This document shows, piece by piece, positions 45,845 to 54,940 of a DNA stretch of 64,000 nucleotides (positions are counted from its first letter, which is position 1; every line of letters begins with the position of its first letter). Source of the DNA: Eutreptiella sp. 'Long Island Sound 2002' (taxonomy: Eukaryota > Euglenozoa > Euglenophyceae > Eutreptiales > Eutreptiaceae); NCBI GenBank assembly GCA_964036045.1, contig OZ038380.1:62542591-62606590 (forward strand), written 5' to 3'. Position numbers and translations under genes: made by a program. The notes under the pieces are model-generated. The model made no database searches, was not told the DNA's origin, and was given only the letters and a program-made list of their open reading frames with translations.

Positions 45845-46248
45845 AGGGCAGCCAATAGGACTCTTGACTTCCTTGCCATGGCCACCCAGTAGCGTATGTA
45901 GGGGTTAGGGTCAGCCAGCGTGGCAGGGACTCAGCGCGGCTGTGCTCACCCTGCCTTCGAAGCCTGGCAGGGGCTCCACTCCAAAAGCAGCGGACGTGCA
46001 GGTGTTTTGGAAAACCGCTCCCGATTCGGGGAGGGTGTTAGTACAATCACCGAAACTGGAGCTCTACCGGAGTCCTGAACCTGTCCTGGTACACACTGAT
46101 TAGGTCTAGTTTTCAGCACAACAGTGCTCACCGCCCTTGGGAGGTTAGAAAACAGAGGGGGTTGCGAGTAAAGGGCCTCAACCGTGAGTCCCAATCTGGC
46201 GGGAATCCGTTCACGTAGGCCGGCGTGTTCAGGTGACCCGCAGTTGAG

Positions 46249-48339
46249 GTGGTCGTATGGGGGTGGGCACCCTGGACTGAACCGACCCCACGGGTACCTA
46301 GTCCGGCGCATGGGCGCGTTCTTGGTACTACACTGCGCGGAGAATCCGTGGTGGGAGGCTGGGGCAATCGGATGCACCGACCGTTGGGTTGCAAACAAGA
46401 TAAGTGGCCTGGTGGTGTTCTGACGATCCTCAGTGTTGCTTCCCCCTTGGTGCGGGGGAAGTGTACCTCCGGGGGGAACCAATACTCCTGCAGGACTGGC
46501 CCGCTGCGCCCCCAGCAGAGGGAGGCCCCCCCGAACCGCAGAGGAGCCACCTCCCCGCGCCCCAGCACCCTACAGCTCTGCCCACTGGAGCACACACTCC
46601 GGATATACTATGGTGAAAGCCGCACGGCACGGGTGGCGGACCTCCGCACCATCATCCCCCGCCACATCCAGCGCGCGGTAGGGCCCTTCACTGTGTACGC
46701 GGTACCGCACCCCATAACAGCCCAATGCACCCACTGCAACCCCCGGTGCGCGCTACCATGCGGGGGCGCTCTGCAGCAACCCCTGCCCACCCCTACCTAC
46801 AGGGGGGGCATATACCTCGGCACTATACCCGGGGACCCACATCCCTACCTCCTGCCCGCGGCGGACCGCCACCACGCCATACCGCTACAGCTTGTCGAGC
46901 ACCTGGCGGTGGGACCATCCCCCTTCCAGAAGCGCCCCCCCCACACCCCATCCAACGGACGCCCGCCAGATGAGCCGACGCACACCACGCCTGGACCCAA
47001 ACGCGCCATCGCACTCCTCACCCTAAAGGCGGAAGCCATCATCCCCCGAGACCTGGAGGGGGAAAACCACCTCATAGTGGAAGGGCTGACGGAGCACGTC
47101 CTGATCGCAGCCATGTATCCCACGGCGTCCGCCTCCCGCCTCTGGGAGGACTGCCCCTCCCCACCTCTGGCCCAGGCAGCGCAGGACGCCCCCGACACGG
47201 GCCCTACCGCCGAGGACATCCACCAAATCCTCAACATGCGAGCATCCCCGAAGACCCACCCCCAGGTCCGCTTCATCCAGCTCGTCAGCTGGAACGCCAT
47301 GGACGCCCCCCCGGCCACCACGGAGGTCCAGATCCTCAAACACCGGGACACCTGGTGGACAGTGGAATGGGACGACCACGGCGCGGTGAGACGGGCAACG
47401 GCACACGCCCGCGACGACGAAGTCCCGCCCCCACCATGCAGAGGGGACCGCTTGCGACTCGCCGCACGCGTCCCACACACCCCAGAGGCAGCCTCGGAAG
47501 CGCTGCACTACGCCCTCTACTGGGCGCAGGGGGCGCCAGAGGGCCCCCTCCCCCCGGAACGCACCCCAGCGTGGACACGCCACGCCACCCGCTACACGGC
47601 CCACATGCGCCGCCACGGAGCAGGCACTGGGCACCGGCTCCTCACCTGGCCCACGGACCCGCCCGACGCCCTGCAGGAGGCCGAGGAAGTGCTTGGCCTC
47701 ATGACCAAGCAAGTTTTCCAGCTGAAGGACACCGTCCCCACGTCCAAGCCCGACGTCCCAGCCGCCCATGAACACCCCGTGTTTGCACCGGGCCACGCAC
47801 CAGTACAGCAGCCCCGGGGTGCACCTCCCCAACGGGGACAACCCAATGCCCGGCGCCGCCAAGGTGCGAAGAAGCGCAAGGCCCCGGCACAGGCCAAACC
47901 CGCGCCCAAGCCAAGAGCCAAGTGGAAGAGCTGGACCAAAGAGGAAGCCGCTGCCCTGTATCCCGAGTACGCCATCGGTACCCGGGTGCAGCTGCCGTTC
48001 GATTACGCCACGGCCGCGGGCCCCTCCAAGTGGATATGGGCCGCAGGTGAGGTCAAGCACCGGTACCGCGTCACCGGAGACCACCAGGGGTTCATAATCC
48101 ACGTCAAGTGGGACCCAGCCACCCCCAACGACAAGAAGGTGGGGCGCACCATCGAACTCTGGCGAGACGGAAACGGTTGTGAGATGGTGCCCATGCAGCT
48201 ATGCACCCCCGACACGAAGCACCTCACCGGCACCGAGTACACGGGCGAAGTCCACAGTGCATGGCCCCTACCCCAGCCCAAGAAGCGGAACCGCAAGGCA
48301 CCCGCAGCTCAGGGCGTCATCGACCTCCTCGACGCCTGA
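46249..48339 (+). CDS. LINE ORF1-like protein
   Basis: A 696-codon frame, C-rich throughout, ending TGA at 48,339, just 12 bases before the ATG of ORF2. The first 70-120 residues lie in less C-rich DNA, so the true start may be an internal one. Visible features are a Cys/His patch near 158-170 (CTHCNPRCALPC) and a basic Gln/Pro/Lys stretch (RRRQGAKKRKAPAQAKPAPKPRAK). A C-terminal beta-rich segment (WIWAAGEVKHRYRVTGDHQGFIIHVKWDP) resembles a Tudor/SH3-like small barrel. Position and composition suggest the nucleic-acid-binding ORF1 of the adjoining LINE. Confidence 0.6.
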   Translation: MVVWGWAPWTEPTPRVPSPAHGRVLGTTLRGESVVGGWGNRMHRPLGCKQDKWPGGVLTILSVASPLVRGKCTSGGNQYSCRTGPLRPQQREAPPNRRGATSPRPSTLQLCPLEHTLRIYYGESRTARVADLRTIIPRHIQRAVGPFTVYAVPHPITAQCTHCNPRCALPCGGALQQPLPTPTYRGGIYLGTIPGDPHPYLLPAADRHHAIPLQLVEHLAVGPSPFQKRPPHTPSNGRPPDEPTHTTPGPKRAIALLTLKAEAIIPRDLEGENHLIVEGLTEHVLIAAMYPTASASRLWEDCPSPPLAQAAQDAPDTGPTAEDIHQILNMRASPKTHPQVRFIQLVSWNAMDAPPATTEVQILKHRDTWWTVEWDDHGAVRRATAHARDDEVPPPPCRGDRLRLAARVPHTPEAASEALHYALYWAQGAPEGPLPPERTPAWTRHATRYTAHMRRHGAGTGHRLLTWPTDPPDALQEAEEVLGLMTKQVFQLKDTVPTSKPDVPAAHEHPVFAPGHAPVQQPRGAPPQRGQPNARRRQGAKKRKAPAQAKPAPKPRAKWKSWTKEEAAALYPEYAIGTRVQLPFDYATAAGPSKWIWAAGEVKHRYRVTGDHQGFIIHVKWDPATPNDKKVGRTIELWRDGNGCEMVPMQLCTPDTKHLTGTEYTGEVHSAWPLPQPKKRNRKAPAAQGVIDLLDA

Positions 48340-48351
48340 CGCGGCCCGGGC

Positions 48352-48817
48352 ATGACACGGCCCGCCCCCACAACTACCGGTCCCCAGAAGCCGGCACCTG
48401 CGGAAGCCCACGCCCGCATTAATGTCCTCAACGAGCCCGCGGTCACCTACGACCCCACCAAGGCCGCCACACTGCAAGCCATCCCCGGGCCACAGCCCCA
48501 AGGCGCCGACCTCCTGGGGTTCCTGGAGCAAGCCCTCCGCAGAGCGGACCAGCCTGAACCGGCACCGATCCTGGACCCGGAGGGGAACAAATATCACGCC
48601 CACTGGCAACGGGGGGTGCCCCTCTACCACAAGACGTCGGTCACGGTGCATGCCCACCCCGACCTCGGAGTGGATGGTCGCCTCGGAGCGTACGAGTGCG
48701 TGGGGCCCGGATGGCAGCGAAACTTGCTACTCACGCACGTCCCATTCGGGGAGGAGACCAAGGACTTCCTGGACACCCTGAGCCTGGCGTACCGCCGCCT
48801 CTCCCACCTGGCACCCA
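48352..48817 (+). pseudogene. LINE ORF2, endonuclease N-terminal part, split by element 3
   Basis: After a Pro/Ala-rich leader, residues about 85-150 read YHAHWQRGVPLYHKTSVTVHAHP ... DGRLGAYECVGPGWQRNLLLTHVPFG. This is the layout of an apurinic/apyrimidinic-type endonuclease core (strand with 'GVA', 'DGR', then 'L..VYAP'). The domain continues beyond the insertion at 54,941 with IIIGDLNA (the GDFN motif). The frame runs on into element 3 to 48,909, but codons after 48,817 belong to the insert. Confidence 0.7.
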
Positions 48818-48844
48818 CCCTGCGTGCTCATTTGGATCAGGTAC
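48818..48844 (+). repeat. Element 3 left terminal inverted repeat
   Basis: 27 bp pairing with 54,914-54,940; single mismatch at the fifth position (G versus A). Confidence 0.9.
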
Positions 48845-48869
48845 TTCACAGAGTGGTTTCCTGTGATTT

Positions 48870-48990
48870 AACCCGGTTGAACTCGGAAGGGGCGCGGTTG
48901 AACCGCTGAACCGCGGTTGAACCGCGGGTGAAACACCGCCAGCGCTGGCGGCGGCGGCTGCGCCAGCCGCGCGCGGTTTTCTGAACAAAA
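48870..48990. repeat. Element 3 subterminal GGTTGAACC palindromes
   Basis: Four copies of CGGTTGAACCG-like words between 48,875 and 48,930, then a GC-rich inverted stretch (CCAGCGCTGG, GGCTGCGCCAGCC). Confidence 0.8.
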
Positions 48991-49063
48991 TATTTGCATT
49001 ACCACCTGAAACTGACGCGTGACAAACCTTTTTTAAAAAATGTCCCAGCACTGGCTGTAAGTC

Positions 49064-49284
49064 GTGAACGATCACTACAGCGGGTGGGTGGACCAACAGC
49101 TGGTGGATGACTTGTTCACCTTTTTTTGCACAAACGGCACGACAAAACGCCTATGGAAACAACTTACTGACCGAATTGGTAACACACAGAGGGCTTCCAA
49201 ACAGACAAAACGGGGTACAAAAAAAGCTTTCACAGGATCCGACGCTGTACGCCTCATTTTGGACCTTGGGATGCCGAAGCGAAG
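49064..49284 (+). CDS. Element 3 transposase, possible first exon
   Basis: Open frame beginning at a GTG (49,064); the peptide includes DDLFTFFCTNGTTKRLWKQLTDRIGN and ends LILDLGMPKRR at a donor (AAG|GTATGT) at 49,285. A true ATG start is not obvious, so another exon or a start at an upstream ATG (49,039) interrupted by a stop is possible. Confidence 0.45.
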
Positions 49285-49588
49285 GTATGTGGCATAATGC
49301 ACACATGCCTACAAGTGGTTCAACGTGGTTCAGCGGTGCGGTTGAACTCTTATCACAAATGAACAATTGTGATTGTGCTTCATGACAACGTTTGCACGGC
49401 TAAATAATCGCTTCATGTTGCCCAAAGCATGAACATATGAGTTGCAACGTATTGCCCGCGTCACAAATGTGAATACTTTGTGGTTTGTACCATTGGATGC
49501 TTTTTGGTGCCATGACGGCAACCCATTCAACCGCAGGTTCAACCGCGCACTTTATACCAATTTCCCGGTTCAACCGTCCCTGGGTACA

Positions 49589-51016
49589 AGAAGCTTATTT
49601 CGTGGGCCGACGCAAAAGAGAAGAAAACCCGTGCAAGCACCGTCCCATGGACACATTGCTTTCCGTGGTATGCAACGATGGATAAAGCCTGGTCCACGTT
49701 AAGTGAGAGACAAGCACTAAAAACGACCATAAAGGATGGAAGAGTTGGGGTGCGTTGGGATGTGGATGATTGGATACAATATATAGGTGATCAGAGGGAT
49801 GTGCTAGAGGAAATGCACTTCCCAAGATTTAGGGATGATCACCCCTATGTACTTATAGTGCGTGGTGATGGGTTTCCATGTGGAGCAAGGTCATGGTGCC
49901 AAATTGCATGTGGTTTTGCAAACCACATGCAAAAAGCACGAACCTTGCTCTACAATTGGACCCTTGACCTTGCTCTGGTAAGTGAGCATGAAACGGATCT
50001 TGTGCGTGTCCTCTTTTGAGAGACACTAAAAAAAATACAACAAATTATTGACCGTCGCTACATGTTGCTCCGAGGGTTTTGGGTGCGAACGGTTGTCATT
50101 ATTGGAGGCGATAGCCCTTGGCTTCGTCATATACTTGGTCTATCAACATTTTATCAAATTGGTTCAATTTATTCTTTTGCGACATGGTCTAGGCAGACAG
50201 AAAGATGGGTAGGGTGTGAATGGCGACGAAGTACAAGCCTTGAAGCAAAATTCCTAAAGTATAGGAAACAAGGAGTTAGTTGTGTTGGTACAAAAGGGTG
50301 CATTGAAAGTCCACTATTAAAAGTGGATTACCGTATAGGGTGTGTCATCATGTGTGTTCTCCATCTTGTGATACGAATTGGTGAATACTTAACAACGTTT
50401 GTGCGCACACGAGCCATAATGTTGACGGTACCACAACGATCCAAGGTTCAAACCCTCCTAAAGGACGGTAAGACCAATATTTTTTTTGAAAGGCCGGTCC
50501 TTCCCCGATGGGGAAGAGACATGGCACTTGTTTGCCAATTGATTGCCCATTGCAAAGAGTTTGCGTCTAACACCACATGTCACCACTATCGTTGAGGACA
50601 TGGGGAAATTGCTAACCGCTATCTATCGGTGGACATATGATCCGTTCGTCCAAGGGTGTGCACAAATTGCAAAAAGGTTTCAAAACACTATATGTCCCCA
50701 TAAACGATCACCCTACTTGCTTTGGCTCCGCAACGAGGGGGCCATCGTATTGGGTAATTTGCAACCTTGGGGGGGGGGCATGTTTTGTGGCGACATTGTT
50801 GAGTCGCTTAACTATGTCTTTAAAGACAACTTTCTAACCACAAGTTCCCGGGGTGGTGGTCGTAAGGCTACCAAGGAGGAAAAGGATGAGGCAATGCTCC
50901 GACACGCGCACGAGCGCACCTCCCTCTACAAGGAGATGCCTCGATGGGACGGGCGGCGGCGACAGGAAGATGAGCACGTGGTGCACGCTCAATCGGAAGT
51001 TGGCAACCAGGAGGTG
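49589..51016 (+). pseudogene. Element 3 DDE-like transposase, disrupted
   Basis: Three acidic positions suit an RNase H-fold transposase: D in YVLIVRGDGFPCGARSW, D in VVIIGGDSPWLRHILGLS, and E in CGDIVESLNYVFKDNF. They are spaced like a DDE enzyme with a long insert before the Glu. An in-frame TGA at 50,017 lies in smooth protein (RVLF-stop-ETLKKIQ), and a frameshift near 50,570 is needed to continue into the Glu-containing part. The exon ends at GAG|GTGTGTG near 51,016. The superfamily is not one I recognise. The nonsense codon and frameshift suggest this copy is inactive unless a donor at 49,977 (CTG|GTAAGT) removes the stop. Confidence 0.65.
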
Positions 51017-51099
51017 TGTGTGTGGTTCAATCGTGGTTCAGGAGGTTCACCCGTGCGGTTAAACCGGTTTCCCCACGGTTTCACCCCTGCTTCTCTCAG
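51017..51099 (+). repeat. Intron with element 3 words
   Basis: GT...CTTCTCTCAG intron containing GGTTCAATCGTGGTTCAG, GGTTCACCCG, GCGGTTAAACCGG and ACGGTTTCACC, variants of the terminal GGTTSAACC words. It shows clearly that the words are intronic. Confidence 0.75.
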
Positions 51100-51890
51100 G
51101 TGCCTTTGCGCCATGGACAAGGAGTCTTTGGGGAAGGCTCTGCAGGACTGCCTGCGGGCACTGGGTACGGGACAAGGCGCCGATCCACCAGCTGCGCCAG
51201 CGCCACAAGCAGCGGCAGCGCCTCCAGCTCCCCACCTGGCCGACAACTTCCCGCTGAAGAACGAAGTGGTGGTCGACAACACCTCTAGCCCCGACACTAT
51301 TCTGGCGGCCGAGACGCCTGAGTGGCGGTGGCTGGCTGACGTGACGCCGAAGTACGTGTGCTGCCGTGCCATGACGCTCTGGATGAAGAAGCACCGCCAA
51401 GAAGACAAGGATGGGGTCCAGTCCAACTCCTGGGAGACGAAGTGCCTGAGCGCCGGGGAGTTTTCGGAGTGGAAGGTGCTGCGTGTGGGCCTGTCCAGCG
51501 ACCTCCAAGGCCACATGTCCCTGGATGAACCAGGTCTGGGTGCCCTGTTCAGGATATGGGCCACCGCGGGGTGCGGTGTTGCCAGGAGCGCGTCCTGGTT
51601 TGGCGCGGATTCTGTGGGCCGGGGCAGTGGTCACAGCGCATGACACGGTCCACGCTTCCTCTTCAAGGCCCCCTTGGAGTTGCCACCAGGTTGGTTCGAC
51701 GAATCGGAGGTCCAGCGGTACACGGCGACTCCGAGCATCATGCTGGCTATGGGCGGCACCATCTCAGGTGGGGGAAAGCACAAGAAGGCCAAGGCAATTG
51801 CCGCGACGGCAGCAGCGGCGCCAACGGCAATGGCACCATCGCCATTCGTGCAGCCAAGTGTGGTTCAAGCGATCCAAGGGGTGCAACAGG
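51100..51890 (+). pseudogene. Element 3 second protein, N-terminal part, with in-frame TGA
   Basis: Starts after the acceptor at 51,099; an ATG at 51,112 (MDKESLGKALQDCLRALG) could be the start of a separate gene. Protein-like segments are WRWLADVTPKYVCCRAMTLWMKKH and EFSEWKVLRVGLSSDL. An in-frame TGA near 51,641 interrupts sequence that continues smoothly (HGPRFLFKAPLELPPGWFDESE). The exon ends at CAACAG|GTGTGC near 51,891. No family recognised. Confidence 0.5.
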
Positions 51891-52044
51891 TGTGCAGTAG
51901 TTCAACCGTCGTTTCAGCGGGTTCAACGGTGCGGCTGAACCGCCTTCACCGTCTTCAACCGTGCACAGTTGAGCGTCACGTTCCTACAGACTGAATCGCG
52001 TTCCCCCACTTCTGCGGTTCACCTGCACCCCTGCTTTCTCTGCA
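51891..52044 (+). repeat. Intron with element 3 words
   Basis: Between CAACAG|GTGTGC and TTTCTCTGCAG. Carries GTTCAACCG, GGTTCAACGG, GGCTGAACCG and CTTCAACCG copies. Confidence 0.8.
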
Positions 52045-53793
52045 GTTGACCGCCAGTGATGTGCCTGAGCACATGTTCGTGGTGGATCGGCGTGGCCCTG
52101 GCATTTTTGTCCGCGGGCGATGGCCACCCATGCCCATCGCGGAGTGTTGGGACCTGTGGTATCGGCAGATCCCTGGCGCCGCTCAAGTGGTCGACCGCAT
52201 GAGTCGTGGCGTGCAGCGGGGCTTGCGGGAACTGAGCAATGCCGGGCAGGACAGTCCTGCGCCAGAACGGCAGAGGTCAACGCCCCTGGAGTTGAGTCCA
52301 GCCGTCACCACCGCGCCCCAACCAGGTCCTGTGGGAGAGAGCTTTCAGGAGTTCTACAAGAGTGTGTGGGACCGCCCACTTGGAGCAGTTGGAGCATCCG
52401 AGAGCAGTGGAAAGGCCCCCAAGCCTCCACGTCTTCGTGCACCACCGCCACCAGAAGAGACGAGCACCCCCGGCAGCAAAGTGGTTTCGAAGTCCCTGTT
52501 TCAGTCCCCCCGGAAGGAGCTCCTCCCACGGAAGGGGACAAGTGCAAAGGCCGAAGCACCGCCCACGAAGGCCCAAGTCTCTGGCGACAAGAAGCCGAAA
52601 AAGAAAGCCAAAACTGGCAGCGCTGCTTCCTCGAAAAAGCGAAAAATCGCCCCGGACAGCAGTGAGACGGACGAGTCAGACCCCCTTTTTGAAGAGCACG
52701 AATGGGTCCAAGCCGCAAAGCATATACCAAAGAAGAAGAAGAAGAAAGTGGTTCCGGCCCCCAGTTCCGGGAGTGACTCCAGCAAGCTCCCCAGCGACAC
52801 GGTGCAGGTTGTGAAGGCCCTGGCAACTGAGTTGGCTGCGGGATCGAAGGATGGCGACGAGGAGAAAGCGATCAGGGCAGAATCGGCGCATGCATCAGCT
52901 CTGGTGGTGTGCACGGTTGAACTGGTGAAGTGTAGTTCCACCGCACGCTTGAACCGCCTGAACCACGGTTTCACAATTTTTTTTCCTTTTTGCAGATCCT
53001 GGATCAAGCCCAACAACGACGACTGGCGGTTGAGGACACGTGCAAACAGCTGCGACAGCGGTTCGGATGGGCGGCCAACACGCCGATTTGATGGGTCATT
53101 GTGGACGGTCCTGATGGCGAGGCAAGTCTGGATGTGGGTACCCTGGGGAAAGCCACGAAGGGGACCCCGCGGCCCAAAGAGGGAGAAGAATTGGTCTTCC
53201 TTCCCCCGCAGTGGGAGGAGGAGGCCGATGCAGCTGAGACAACGTGGCCAGTTATTGCAGTCAAGGACAGCACAAGCTTAAGTAACCCCCACGCTGCCGA
53301 GGAGGCGTTGAAAGAGCGCCGCGCCCAGAAACAGGAAGCGATCGATGAGGAGGGCAAGAAGACAATGGAGGACTTCCCCTCGTACAGTCCACTCGAGGAG
53401 AAGAAGGTCACTCCCGCGCCGGAAGCTGAAGCGGAAAAGGACAGTGACAATGGGGTTCCTGTGCCGACGCCACCGGTGATTCCAGAGCCAAAGGACACTG
53501 AGAAGCACATTCCTGTGCCTAGTCCGCCGGAGGTGCCAGAGCCAAAGGAGAGTGAAGAACAGGTGGTCAAAGAGGAGAAGGTGGAGTCTGCTGGTCCAGT
53601 GGTGCAGGAGCACCAGGAGAGTGGGGAGGACTTGCCTGCAGGCCCGGTTGGTCAGGAGGAGATTGAGGAGGTTGGTGGAGCGCCGAATAACGAGGAAATG
53701 CCTGCATGTAAGCAGGAAGATAACAAAGAGGCAGCCCCAGAGATTGGTGCACCAGTGCCTCAGGTGAAGGAAGAGCCACTCCCAAACGACTGA
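52045..53793 (+). pseudogene. Element 3 second protein, Lys/Glu/Pro-rich part, with intron and in-frame TGA
   Basis: The exon opens HMFVVDRRGPGIFVRGRWPPMPI, then becomes Ser/Pro/Lys-rich (KKPKKKAKTG, KKRKIAPDSSETDESD, KKKKKKVVPA, likely nuclear localisation signals). An intron (about 52,907-52,996, CTCTG|GTGGTG to TTTTTGCAG) holds further GGTTGAAC words. The next exon (ILDQAQQRRLAVEDTCKQLRQRFG) reaches a TGA near 53,086, after which the same frame continues WVIVDGPDGEASLDVG and runs to 53,793 as a Glu/Pro-rich tail. Either the TGA is a mutated codon in one long protein, or a second gene starts at 53,101. Function unknown; a chromatin- or DNA-binding accessory is possible. Confidence 0.5.
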
Positions 53794-53799
53794 CTTTTC

Positions 53800-54358
53800 A
53801 TGTGTCTCAAGAGAATGAGGGGGTGGCAGTGGCAGGAGCGACATGGAGCACGGTACCAGAGGCAGTTGTGGGGGGCCGTAATGGTGCAGGGGCATCACCG
53901 TGTGCAAGTTGCAGTGCAAACGAGGAGAGATCCGGACCTGGTCCGGCGCGTGAACGCACACATCCGAAGTGTACTCCCCCCACTAACCTACACTGCGCTC
54001 GCAGTGGTCCATAGGGTGGGCGATCATCCCATGCTTGTACATACACATCCAAAGGATGACAGTCCCCTTACGGGGGAAATAGCCCTGGGTGATTTTGTTG
54101 GGGGGGGAACTGTTTACCAGTGCCCTACTTTGTGCAAATGGGCCATCTCGTCCTGCATGGATACATTGGGGGCGTGATTTATTATGGGGACACATTGTGG
54201 ATCCTGGATATGGGGTCATGTTTAACGCTCTTAGGCCCCACGTGCCTCTGGCGTGGTCTGGACAGCGCATTGTGCTCGTACCGTACACAGGCATTGCCTG
54301 GGGACGTCTGCCTGTGGCGATGCAGAATGAACTGGTCACGTTTGGCTTCCCAAGGTGA
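53800..54358 (+). pseudogene. Element 3 2-oxoglutarate/Fe(II) dioxygenase-like gene, one frameshift
   Basis: Frame 1 (to 54,177) reads MLVHTHPKDDSPLTGEIALGDFVGG, and frame 2 (from 54,089) continues GELFTSALLC ... FNALRPHVPLAWSGQRIVLVPYTG. Joined across a run of eight G at about 54,100, this has the layout of TET/JBP-type dioxygenases: an H-x(n)-D metal site, 'LGDF-GGEL', then 'FN..-PH......G-R...V-YT' with the distal His and the 2-oxoglutarate-binding Arg. The family oxidises 5-methylcytosine or thymine in DNA; TET/JBP genes are known passengers of DNA transposons in fungi and algae. Motif-level evidence only. The frameshift may be real decay or a sequencing error in the homopolymer. Confidence 0.55.
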
Positions 54359-54374
54359 AGATGTGTTTTTTGTG

Positions 54375-54913
54375 TAGCGCTTCGTGCAACAGCGGTTGCA
54401 CCGGTGAAGCCGGTGCAACCGCCCGCCTGTCCAGCGGGTGAACCACCTCGAAAGCCGGTTACATTTTAGTGCAATCCATGAGGAAACAAGCTTCTGACAA
54501 TCAAGTGTAGGCTTGCATGTAATTGTTGTTCACCAAAAAGGGTCCAAAGTCCTAAAGGGAATCCAAACAAGGCGCAGGGGTGTATGTCACCACGCCTAAC
54601 GAAACGTTGATGGTGAAGCCGTGCGGTTTCACCAATACAGCCGCCGCCACTGGCACCTACACCACCACCGCCGTGAAATATGATTGAAGAGAAATAGGTC
54701 TCCAGTGTTTTGCACCAACGAGGTAAGAAGTATTTCACAAACATTCTTTTTAGGGGGTGTGGCATCTCTTGGAGGGCTGAAAAATAGCGGTTTTCAGGCT
54801 GCTACTTAACAATTTGTTGCTGTACCACGATAGATGTTCAACCGTGGGGAAGCCGTAATGAAACTGCGCGGTTGATCTCGGTTGAACCACGGTTTCACTT
54901 GGGTAATTCAAGG
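54375..54913. repeat. Element 3 right subterminal region
   Basis: GCGGTTGCACCGG, CCGGTGCAACCGCC, TTCAACCGTGG and CGGTTGAACCACGG words cluster at 54,385-54,450 and 54,837-54,900. No gene seen. Confidence 0.75.
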
Positions 54914-54940
54914 GTACCTGATCCAAATGAGCACGTAGGG
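54914..54940 (-). repeat. Element 3 right terminal inverted repeat
   Basis: Reverse complement of 48,818-48,844 with one mismatch; immediately followed by LINE sequence (GGCACCATCATCATAGGCGA). Confidence 0.9.

Larger units (their letters stand above)
43560..46200. other. Mostly noncoding stretch
   Basis: Contains a tRNA-like element (see separate entry), repeated 'cttcatggagg' words near 43,710-43,760, several 'tagggttg' and 'gatgcatta' words at 44.7-45.4 kb, and one weak exon-like minus frame at 45.4-45.84 kb. Confidence 0.4.
48818..54940 (+). mobile_element. Element 3: DNA transposon inserted in LINE ORF2
   Basis: The left end (48,818-48,844, CCCTGCGTGCTCATTTGGAT onward) and right end (54,914-54,940) are reverse complements over 27 bp with one mismatch. 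The interruption falls inside the LINE endonuclease, so the insertion postdates the LINE. Inside are a DDE-like transposase, a Lys/Glu/Pro-rich protein and a dioxygenase-like gene, all on the plus strand, with GGTTSAACC words at both ends and in the introns. I could not identify a clear target-site duplication. Confidence 0.85.

Noticed and set aside
47023-48102. 359-codon minus-strand frame opposite LINE ORF1, and similar antisense frames at 42.6-43.2, 55.2-57.7 and 62.6-63.8 kb
   Set aside because: Antisense shadows of C-rich coding sequence, where stop codons are rare on both strands; Gly/Arg/Val-rich composition without motifs.
48818-48909. C-terminal 30 codons of the 48,352 frame as part of the LINE protein
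   Set aside because: They are encoded by the terminal inverted repeat and GGTTGAACC words of element 3; the LINE protein continues at 54,941.
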